Shown piece after piece: positions 56,417 to 64,000 of a stretch of DNA of 64,000 nt. The number at the start of each line of letters is the position of its first letter. The first letter of the stretch is position 1. Made by a program: the position numbers and the translations under genes. The stretch is from Tolypeutes matacus (Eukaryota > Chordata > Mammalia > Cingulata > Chlamyphoridae): assembly GCA_026826555.1 (NCBI GenBank), contig JAKSZT010054399.1, forward strand, positions 2,600,781 to 2,664,780. Reading direction: 5' to 3'. The notes under the pieces are model-generated. The model made no database searches, was not told the DNA's origin, and saw nothing but the letters and a program-made list of their open reading frames with translations.

Positions 56417-56513
56417 TCTTCTGTTTTTATTTGTTGGGAGGGACCAGGGATTAAACCCGGGGCCTCGTGTGTGGGAAGCAGGCACTTAACCACTGAACTA
56501 CATCCTCTCCCTT
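56417..56513 (-). mobile_element. tRNA-Ala-like SINE, short
   Basis: T-rich left end, then the complement of the tRNA-like head: 'GAGGGACCAGGGATTAAACC', 'CGGGGCCTCGTGTGTGGGAA', 'CAGGCACTTAACCACTGAAC' and 'TACATCCTCTCCC'. Exact 13-bp TSD CATCCCCATGGGT at 56404-56416 and 56514-56526. Confidence 0.88.
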
Positions 56514-56589
56514 CATCCCCATGGGTAATGCCCTCATTTCCTGCCCAAATGTCCCCTAATCATTAAGGCTCTGATTCTGCTTTTCCCCC

Positions 56590-56765
56590 ATAATTTGTAT
56601 TTTTTAAAATAAAATGTTATTGAAATATATCATTCATAAATGTATAGTAAATTTTGTGAATTTACAAAACAAACGTGCTCCCATACATCTCCCCACCACC
56701 AACACCTTGCATTGTTATGAAACATTTGTTTCAAACCCATAGTTTGTATTTTTCACCATTCTACA
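56590..56765 (-). mobile_element. Antisense L1 3'UTR fragment
   Basis: 'TTATTGAAATATATCATTCA', 'TTTGTGAATTTACAAAACAA', 'CATACATCTCCCCACCACCA' and 'CTTGCATTGTTATGAAACAT' match an L1 3'UTR antisense fragment of the type in xenarthran genomes. Confidence 0.6.
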
Positions 56766-56935
56766 TACTATGCTTTTTTTTTTTTTTGCCTTTCTCCAAC
56801 ACTGGAATGTAAGCTTCCTGAGGGCAGGGTCTTCATCTATGTTGCTTATTTCTGTACACCCAGTACCTGGAGGGGTGCCTGGTAGCATGTAATATTTGTC
56901 TGATTAATGTTTGACAAGTAAATGAATAGAATTGA

Positions 56936-57020
56936 TTTCATAGGGTTGTTTTAAAAAACTGAAATACTTGATCCAGTGCCTTAGACATGGTAAGAATGCG
57001 ATAAATGTTAGCTATTATCT
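56936..57020 (+). mobile_element. MIR 3' tail fragment
   Basis: 'CATAGGGTTGTTTTAAAAAA' and 'GATAAATGTTAGCTATTATC' are MIR 3' part motifs. Confidence 0.6.
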
Positions 57021-57409
57021 TTACTGATTTCTTGTAATAAGGAATTCACTTAGTGCAAAATGGGAATTTAACTATAGGGAATTGGCAGAGCCAACTGGAG
57101 GGGAGAAAATCATCCAAACCACTTCGTTGGGGCCTGCGTTATCTTCATAGTTCGTCCCTTTAAATTATTTATTTGCCATTTTAATGGTAATACATAAGTG
57201 GTAGAAAGTAATAATAAAAATGAGCTCAGAAGACAAAGTAGTTACCAGTGCAGGGATAAGTAAGTACTTTCAATTAGAGGTTGATAAAATTATAGGTAGA
57301 TGCCTTCTCTGACTGAGAGCCCAGGCTTGGGAGTTCACTAGAGAGAGGCTTTGAAGCTGTGGGTCCTGTGCTGTGTCTAAGAAGCATAAGGGATGATTCT
57401 TATCTTTTG
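57021..57409. other. Unassigned sequence
   Basis: No gene or repeat recognised. Confidence 0.35.
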
Positions 57410-58070
57410 TATCAGTTATTTATTGCTGTGTAACAAACCACCCCAAAACTTTTTTTTTTTTTTTTTTAAGATTTTATTTATTTATTCATCTATCCCCCCC
57501 TTGCTGCCTGTGCTCACTGGGTCAGCCAACCACGCCGTGCGGGCGGGCCCACCCCCACCAGGAGGCCCCGGGAACCGAACCCAGGGCCCCCCACATGGCA
57601 AACGGGAGCCCCACTGACTGAGCCACAGCCGCTTCCCTCACCCCAAAACTTAATAACTCATACAGCAATGATTTCATATTTCTCACAATTCTTAATGTCA
57701 GCCAGGCAGTTCTTCTGCTCTTCCTGCTATTAGCTGGGGCCATTTGAGGTGCCTTCATCTGGAAGTTGGTTGGGGTTAGAAGATCCAGAATGGTTGTTTT
57801 CTGAGGCCGATGTGGTCGTGGGACCTCTCCTTTTAGTAATCTAGCCCGAGCTGCTTTACTTGGTGGCTGGCTTCCAAGAGAGCAAAAATGGAAGTGGAAA
57901 GGCCTCTTAAGGTCTAGGCCCATACGTCACATGGTGTCAATCTATTGTATTCTATTGGTCAAAGCAGGTCACAAGGAAGGGGGGAGAAAGAAACCTCCTC
58001 TAATGCACATGTGTGTACAGAGATGGGAGGGATTGTTGGTGGCCATCTTTGCAGACAGTCTACCATTCTT
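57410..58070 (-). mobile_element. ERV LTR-like repeat, antisense, with nested SINE
   Basis: 'TATTTATTGCTGTGTAACAA', 'ACCACCCCAAAACTTAATAA', 'GTCAGCCAGGCAGTTCTTCT', 'GGGGCCATTTGAGGTGCC', 'TCCAAGAGAGCAAAAATGGA' and 'TGGCCATCTTTGCAGACAGT' follow a familiar LTR antisense order ending in 'TCTACCA'. The family is not named with certainty. Confidence 0.6.
57452..57638 (-). mobile_element. tRNA-Ala-derived SINE (~185 bp class)
   Basis: T20 at the left, 'AAGATTTTATTTATTTATTC', 'CTTGCTGCCTGTGCTCACTG', GC-rich body, 'AACCGAACCCAGGGCCCCCC' and 'GAGCCACAGCCGCTTCC'. TSD CACCCCAAAACTT at 57439-57451 and 57639-57651. Confidence 0.94.
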
Positions 58071-58737
58071 TTTATTTTTCTTATTTTATTTTTTGTTTTT
58101 TATCTACCATTCATCTTAACTCGCACCAAGTGGTGGCTGGTGCCTTGGGTGCTCCACGATACTAATTATAGGCAAGTTGAACTTCACAGCCCTAAAGTTC
58201 CAAGGCCAACAGTCTCAGCACCCAGCTCTGTACAAAAGACCTGTTGTGAGGGGCTGTTATGCTCTCTCTTTAAAAAAAAGAAATGGTTAATTGCTGATTA
58301 GAAATGGATCACTTGGGGGCTGGGGGCACTGTGGTAAAATTTTTTAAAAAGCTTTTTTATTTCACATGCAGATATTAAGCTCCTCCTAAGTAGCAGACAG
58401 TGGCCATGCTCTTGGACATGTTTATGCCGTTTAATTCTCACAGAAACCCCAATGGGGATTTCGATGATTAAAAATGGAAATTATACGCCCCATTTTTGAA
58501 TATAGGTGTCATATTTTTCTGAGACACACAGCTCATAAGAGATGAGAGTCGACTGAGGCTTCCCTTACTCCACAAGGCATACATGCTCCACTGCACCCTC
58601 CTTATGACTCCCTTTTACTTGGGTAAAGAAAGTCACAAAAGAAGAATGGAGAGGAGGGAATATAATGATACTTATTTTTAGTCTGTTTGGTTGAAACAAG
58701 CTATGAATCTGTTTAACATAAAAAGAAAGGAACTGGG
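58071..58737. other. Unassigned; weak MIR-like part
   Basis: 58370-58560 has MIR-like complement ('TTTAATTCTCACAGAAACCC', 'GCCCCATTTTTGAATATAGG'). No gene. Confidence 0.35.
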
Positions 58738-58860
58738 AGCGAATGTGGCTCAAGCAATTGGGGACCTGCTTCCCACATGGGAGGTTCATGGGAGGTCCCC
58801 GGTGCCTCCTAGAAAAAGCAAGGAAAGCAACAAATAGCAGGCAGATGGGCAGAGGAGCTG
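58738..58860 (+). mobile_element. tRNA-derived SINE, internally duplicated
   Basis: 'GCGAATGTGGCTCAAGCAAT', 'CTGCTTCCCACATGGGAGGT', then a repeat of 'CATGGGAGGT' at once, and 'CCCCGGTGCCTCCTAGAAAA'. The B-box sequence after the first head is missing or rearranged. No TSD found. Confidence 0.65.
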
Positions 58861-58968
58861 GCTAGGGGGAGCTGATGAGGCTCGGTGGTTGAGTGCCGGC
58901 TTCCCACATACGAGGTCCCGGGTTCAATCCCTGGCCCCCGTACCTCAAAAACAAAACAAACAAAAAAC
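58861..58968 (+). mobile_element. tRNA-Ala-like SINE head
   Basis: 'GATGAGGCTCGGTGGTTGAG', 'GCCGGCTTCCCACATACGAG', 'GTCCCGGGTTCAATCCCTGG' and an A-rich tail (AAAAACAAAACAAACAAAAA). It directly follows the SINE at 58738, so the pair may be one dimeric insertion. Confidence 0.75.
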
Positions 58969-58984
58969 CGACATATGGATGGAC

Positions 58985-59345
58985 TTGAAATCTTTTGTGT
59001 ATGGTAAAATATATATATAATGTAAAACTTCCCATTTTAGATATTTTTAAGTGGCATTTAAATTCAGTGGCATTAATTACATCACCACCAGCTATTTCCA
59101 AAACCTTTTCAATAGTCCAGACAGAGACTCGGTACCCATTAAGCACTCCAGTCCTCCCTCACCACCCCCTACTCTACCTTCTGTCTCCATGAATTTGTCT
59201 GTTCTAGGTATTTCATATAAGCAGAATCATACACTAGGTGTCCTTTTGTGTCTGGCTTATTTCACTCAACATGATGCCTTCAAGGTAGATCCATGTTGTC
59301 CCATGCATCAGAACTTCATTCCTTTTTATGGCTGAATACTCTTCT
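58985..59345 (-). mobile_element. L1 3'UTR fragment, antisense
   Basis: 'GGTAAAATATATATATAATG', 'TTCAGTGGCATTAATTACAT', 'CCATTAAGCACTCCAGTCCT', 'GTCTCCATGAATTTGTCTGT' and 'TTTTGTGTCTGGCTTATTTC' correspond to the L1 at 3740 and 22563. Confidence 0.85.
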
Positions 59346-60633
59346 GTTGGGTGGATAGACCACATTTTAGATAATTCCCAGAAGTTGCACGTGACATTTC
59401 TGCTTTATATCCGATCAGCCAGACATAGTCACAGTCCATGTTTAGCTGACAGTCTGGGCAACGCTCAGCTAAAACCTGGGGGTCCTACGACTAAAGAGTA
59501 GAATGGATATTGGGGGACATCTAGCTATTTCTCATACAATAGGTGTGGCTGGAGAGCAATATCTTCATCAATGTGTGAAATAAGAATAGAGGTTCAGGTT
59601 AAGTTATTAACAATTACAGGTGAGCTGGAAAGACACTAAGTTTTTTTTTTTTCCCCTAGGTGCTTGTTTTCTCTAACAGGAAGCTATGCCACTGTTGTGT
59701 TTGAAATACACTGTTGGATGTAATGTTGCTGGGTGTTTAAATTTAGATATTTCAACAAAGTGCTCTATTTTTGCAAAAAAAGGAAAAGTCTGCTTATCAC
59801 TATCTCAGATAAACCACATCTATGGCAATAAACCATCCTATTCAGACTGCATTGGCAAATATGACACACTCCTACCAGCAAATGATAGTTGACCCCAGTC
59901 CCCAGGTAGGAGGAAGCAAATAATTGTATTTAGTTCTGAATTTGTAAACCTACAACTATGAAGTAAAAAGTAATTTCTAAAGATGGACCTCATGATCATC
60001 AATGTGTGCAAAGTAAGCAATATTTGAACAAAAACTATGCTCCACAAATGGCTTGTTGTGATGGTCAAGACAAAATGATTTATAGGTTAGTTAAATGTTT
60101 ATTAAATGAGTATTTGTTGAATGCCTCTCTATGTGCATCCTTTGCTGGTTTCTATGTATACCGGAGGCATTTAGGGGATAGACTAGCGAATACGGCACTT
60201 TTCCTGCTCTTACTGTGGATGAGAGGAGAGTTTAGCTGGACCTGAAACAAGAGTAGGAGTTGGATGAGGCAGACGGAAGTGAAAGAGACATGATGCACAT
60301 GGAGCCTTGGCATTGAAAACAAGCATTCCCACCTGCGGTCCAGTGAGGAAGCAACCTGGCTGGAGTGGAAGACAGGAGAGGGAGCTGAGGTTGTGAGTAG
60401 GGTCTGTGAAGACCTCACAGGCTGGGATAAAGAGTTGGTACTTTTCCTATTAGCAATGAGAACCTATGGGATAGTTCAGAGCAGGTGAATGATGAGAAAA
60501 ATGCAAGGATGAGGAATAAGCCTTAGGGATGGAACAGCCTCCTGCTTCTACTTTGGAAAGAGGACTCAGTGAAGGAGACCAAAGAGAAACACTCAGCTAG
60601 GAGAAACTCCAGGAGGGCACAGAAATCGAAGCG

Positions 60634-60635
<2 letters not shown>
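59346..60635. other. Mostly unassigned; ancient repeat-like patches
   Basis: 60085-60240 ('TATTTGTTGAATGCCTCTCT', 'ACCGGAGGCATTTAGGGGAT') resembles an ancient repeat. 60450-60600 recalls the family at 13430. No gene recognised. Confidence 0.35.

Positions 60636-60664
<29 letters not shown>
60636..60664. repeat. (GT)14 microsatellite
   Basis: 29 bp of pure GT, the longest dinucleotide run in the window. Confidence 0.96.
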
Positions 60665-60666
<2 letters not shown>

Positions 60667-62677
60667 CAACATAGGTGTCGGTTGTTACCAAATTGGGAGA
60701 TAAGTCAGAGACGTAAAGGTGTATGAGAAATGGGAAAAGGTCATTGGATGCGGTCAAAGGTGACTGCTGACACTTGACAGCTCATGGGTTCAGGGCGCTC
60801 TGAGGTGTGGGCCAGGTTGCCTGAGGGTGCCGAGGAAATGCAACGGTGGATGGAGAGAACAGGAGCCAAAGGCAGGTTGAGAAGAAAGAAGGTGAAGCAA
60901 CTCAGCGGGAACTTCCCCATGCTCAGACCCTGAGATGGGGAGAAGTGCATGTTTTAAGGCAGAGAGGCAGCAACTACAGAAAGGGCCCGAATAAAGACGT
61001 GGGAAGGGTGGTGATGGAAGCGAAGGCCCTCAGGCATCAGGCATGTAAAGCACAGGAGGAGGGTTGGTTGTCCTTAGGGATGAGAGAATCTTTAGTCCTT
61101 CTGGCGCTTGTAGGCAACATGACAAGATAGCCTTGGGGCCAGAGGGAGAGGCTAAGTGGGCTGGAGCTAGAGCTGGAGGCAGGCTTAGAAGGTTTGGAGA
61201 AAGCTTTGGAACTCTCAGGGGAACATTTGAGGGTAGATGGAACCTGAGTTGAAAGACTGCAAAGCTGCAGGCTGCTTTCCGCTGAAATGTGACTCTTGGG
61301 TTGGGAGCAGAGCTGTGCGCATGCCTTTCCCTCGTCAGGGCTCTGCCGCCCCAGCAGGAGTGGAGAAGATCAGCCGTGGCGCTGACCTTCATTGGTGATG
61401 GGCACGTGGGACTTGGCAAGGGCGTTGAAAAGACAAGGGGGTTTGGGTTTCATCTGGGGGAGCAGGTGCAGAGTGGGACGTCCCCACCTCCAGGATGGGC
61501 CTTCTCTTCCTTAGAAAGGATCTCATCGTGCGTATTTAGTAATTGTTCTGTAAATGTCTCCTGGCGGCCATCTCCCTTCCTAAGAGTTGACCACGGCGTG
61601 AACCAGGTTCCCATTGGCCACCGGACTCTTGGATTCTATGGCACATTTTAAGTCCTAAATAAGGATCTTGAGGTAGGGGGTGGCAGGGAATAGGGAATCT
61701 GCAAAGGTGTGCCTGGCAATCTGTGTGTTTGGGGAGTAGCTAGCACCCCTTTTAATTCTTTAATTCCATTTCAGGCCTCGACCTACAGGACCCATGAGCA
61801 GTTAGTTCCACGTGGTCCAGGAGGCATCAGCTTTAGGCAAAGGCACAGCTCGTCGACACGGGAGACGCCTTTGCAAAGCAGTGTGGCTGTCAGTGCCTCT
61901 GCCTCCCACCAGGGACAGGGGGTCCACAGGGGCCCAGGTGGCAGTGATGCGGCTGTGCTCCCTCCTGCTTCTGGGTGGCTTTAACCAGGGCAGAAAACAA
62001 CGGAAGGTGGGACCTCCAAGGACACACAGGCACCCTGCCCTCACCTCTGCCCCTTTCCACCCTTCAACAGTTTTCTCTTAACGGGAGAGAATCAAACAAC
62101 GCGTTTGTTTTCCAGGTGCTCGGCAAATAGTTGCGGTGCTGTGCAGTGAAACTGGCTGCGGGCAGGTGAGGCAGAGTTCATGGCTGGGTCAGGCCTGCAC
62201 AGGGGTCTCCCCAAATCCCCGCTTGATACAGTCTGGCCTGCTCCCCTGCCTCAGGTCATGCTTTTAGGAGCAGAAGCTTTACTTTTGGTGCTTCTACGGA
62301 ACAGAATGATTACTAAACGGAATGGGGTGGGGGTCACTCATCTGAAAAGTGAGCTGCAAGGGTCCTGAGGAGCTCTTTGGAGAGAGGTACACCTGGGCTG
62401 CATGCTTTATCCCTGAGATCTGGAGCTTCGGCTTCTCCCCAGAACCCAAGGCTGAGGGCTGGAGGGGATGCCATAGGCCCTAGAAACATGTGAGTCTTCA
62501 TTTTACAAAATCATGTTCAGTCTATGATATCTCCAGGAATACAGATTTGGCTGGTTTTATGGCACTAGAGGATGGGGTGTTAGAAACCTGAGCCATTAGG
62601 TGTGAAAACTGTGATCTCTTTTCTTAACCCTTGAGCTAGGTCCTCTGAGGACTCCAGGTGGGTCCCACAAGGGATGG
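60665..62677. other. 2 kb single-copy-looking, GC-richer, no gene confirmed
   Basis: Contains short open frames on both strands and an AG acceptor-like site with a preceding T-rich tract ending 'TTTCAG' at 61774. No recognised domain, no paired donor and no CpG island. Confidence 0.35.
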
Positions 62678-62691
62678 CCTTGTGCACTCTT

Positions 62692-62789
62692 TTTTTTTTT
62701 TTTTTTTACCAGGAGGTCCCGGGGATCGAACCCGGTCTCTCCATATGGTAGATGGACGCCGAACTTCTTGAGCCACATCCGTTTCCCAA
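62692..62789 (-). mobile_element. Short head-only tRNA-derived SINE
   Basis: T run at the left, 'ACCAGGAGGTCCCGGGGATC', 'GAACCCGGTCTCTCCATATG', 'CTTGAGCCACATCCGTTTCC'. Exact TSD CCTTGTGCACTCTT at 62678-62691 and 62790-62803. Confidence 0.94.
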
Positions 62790-62879
62790 CCTTGTGCACT
62801 CTTGGCAAGAGTTGGTTTTATGCTGTTTCCCTGGGATGCACAAGTGGAGATAAAGAGTCCTGTGAAAGATAAGACACAA

Positions 62880-62990
62880 GGTTGGGAGTTAGTTTGACCC
62901 GAGGTTTGGCCCCCATCTGCTGGGTGACCTTGAGCAGATCCCTTGGCCTTGACCTGCTCACTCTTCGGCTGGAATGTGGGGGTGACAATG
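62880..62990 (+). mobile_element. MIR SINE, diverged
   Basis: 'TGGGTGACCTTGAGCAGATC', 'GCTGGAATGTGGGGGTGACA' follow the MIR core. Old copy. Confidence 0.6.
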
Positions 62991-64000
62991 CAGCCTGACT
63001 GCCAGTGGGTGGAGCTCCCACCTATGAAGGGCTGTGAGCCTCTTGCACGGAAAAGCATGATATACTATATTATATTATCAATACGGGCGAGTGTTTAGAC
63101 ACTGCTGGAGCCTCAAGACTTCATGCAGACCTGCGCCTGGGTTCCAGTATCTGCATATAAAGCATGCTCCACAACACCAGCTTGCCCACAAGCTGGGCTT
63201 TTGTGTCAGCAGACATTTAATTTGATTTATCTTAGTCTGGATTGGGTCAGATGAAGTCAACTAGCCAACAAATCCATGATTGTTTCTGATGAGAAGAGGA
63301 GGCTTAAAAGCAGTTCTCTAAACACTTAATTACCTTCAGTTGCAGGAAAACCAAAGTCTGGATTTGAATAAGGTATTTGCATGTCTACACAGCCTTTCCT
63401 TCTGTTCACTTTCTCCCCAAACTCTCTGGAAGCTCCCACTGTACAGCTCATCAGATGTCAGTAGACATTTTTTTTCTTTTCTTTGACTTTGACCAGAAGA
63501 GGATGGTAATTAATAAATCCAAACTTGATTTTTGTTTTGTGTTCTGTTTAATAACCATTGGGCCGCTCCTGCTATGTTCATAAATTTTATCTGTCTCTTA
63601 TATACACATTCTTTATTTTAGGATCTGATACCTCACATGTCAACTGCTGTTGTCAGTACTCAATCTTGACCCAGAAAATTATTAGTTTAAATAACCTTTG
63701 TTGCCCTGAGACCATTTCTCATCTGTATAAGAAAGGCTGTTTCTGGAACAGCCACCTGGGAGACTCTTCTTTTCCAGAGACTAGAAGAATTCTTCCAGTC
63801 CTTTCTACAATCAGCTTTACTTGGACAGTGGAAAGCTCAGACTGATTCCAAAATCAACCCGTTGTCTGTCCTATTTCAAACAGTGATAGTCATTTTTCGG
63901 AGAAATGAGAGTCATGTGGCACGGGTGGTCCTGGGCTTCTTTCCTGCCTTCCTGACTCTGAGGCTGTGCAGACCCCCACAAGTTCCCAGCAGTACTAAAA
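62991..64000. other. Unassigned sequence to window end
   Basis: No gene or repeat recognised. Confidence 0.4.

Larger units (their letters stand above)
55975..56935 (+). mobile_element. L2-like LINE with nested SINE and L1 fragment
   Basis: 'CAGCAGCCAAAGTGAGTCTT', 'AACTCTCCCATAGCTACCAG', 'AGGTCCTACTGGATTTGGCT', 'TCTGGAATGTTCTGCTGCAT', 'TGCCCAAATGTCCCC', then the 3' end 'CACTGGAATGTAAGCTTCCT', 'GAGGGCAGGGTCTTCATCTA' and 'GTACCTGGAGGGGTGCCTGG'. A SINE (56417-56513) and an antisense L1 piece (56590-56765) interrupt it, as in the copy at 20201-21490. Confidence 0.7.

Noticed and set aside
61709..61984. 91-aa frame beginning upstream of a TTTCAG acceptor-like site
   Set aside because: No conserved domain, no donor with matching frame, no supporting promoter; kept only as an unassigned region.
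1..64000. Precise assignment to armadillo versus sloth or anteater
   Set aside because: SINE heads fit Xenarthra, but I cannot compare with the species-specific consensus families here.

Overview
The window looks like non-coding DNA from a placental mammal, either intergenic or deep intronic. I find no intact protein-coding gene and no functional RNA gene. The best clue to the organism is the young repeat content: about 16 tRNA-Ala-derived SINEs with internal A and B boxes, tails such as ATAAATAAATAAAATCTT-A(n), and clean target-site duplications (TSDs). These resemble the DAS-type SINEs of Xenarthra (armadillos, sloths, anteaters). The LTRs and L1 3' ends also look xenarthran, from memory. 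The genus is not resolved.

Layout: 0-2.7 kb holds an L1 3' fragment, a SINE, and an ERV LTR filled with four later insertions. 2.7-20 kb has no SINEs. It carries a polypyrimidine tract, L1 and L2 pieces, ancient repeats, and LTRs at 12.7, 14.8, 17.0 and 18.65 kb, the last with an exact 5-bp TSD inside an L2 tail. 20-25.1 kb is LINE-rich: L2, a 1.4-kb antisense L1 with a decayed ORF2 end and a nested SINE, then an older sense L1 and MIRs. 26-30 kb is largely repeat-free. 30-32.3 kb is a four-level nest (old L1, ancient repeat, LTR, SINE) followed by a SINE with a duplicated B box. 34.8-38.1 kb has an LTR with an internal 15-bp minisatellite and a decayed hAT transposon interrupted by two LTRs. 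A 17-bp minisatellite follows. 39.9-42.7 kb is repeat-poor. 42.7-49.2 kb holds L2 and L1 sequence and short SINEs. 51.66-52.17 kb is a G-rich minisatellite, followed by a foldback MITE-like element. 55-59.4 kb is again crowded with SINEs, L2, MIR, LTR and L1. 60-64 kb is mostly unassigned and somewhat more GC-rich.

No set of genes acts together here. What the sequence does record is the order of insertions, read from nesting and TSDs: MIR and L2, then old L1 and hAT, then LTRs, then SINEs. Long open frames in the window coincide with low-complexity tandem repeats, SINE heads or LINE and hAT remnants. Assignments to named repeat families rest on recalled consensus features, and edges without TSDs are approximate. 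I did not find an undescribed gene system. The strongest unusual items are the tandem arrays, the SINE with a duplicated internal promoter, the insertion pile-ups and the interrupted hAT element.
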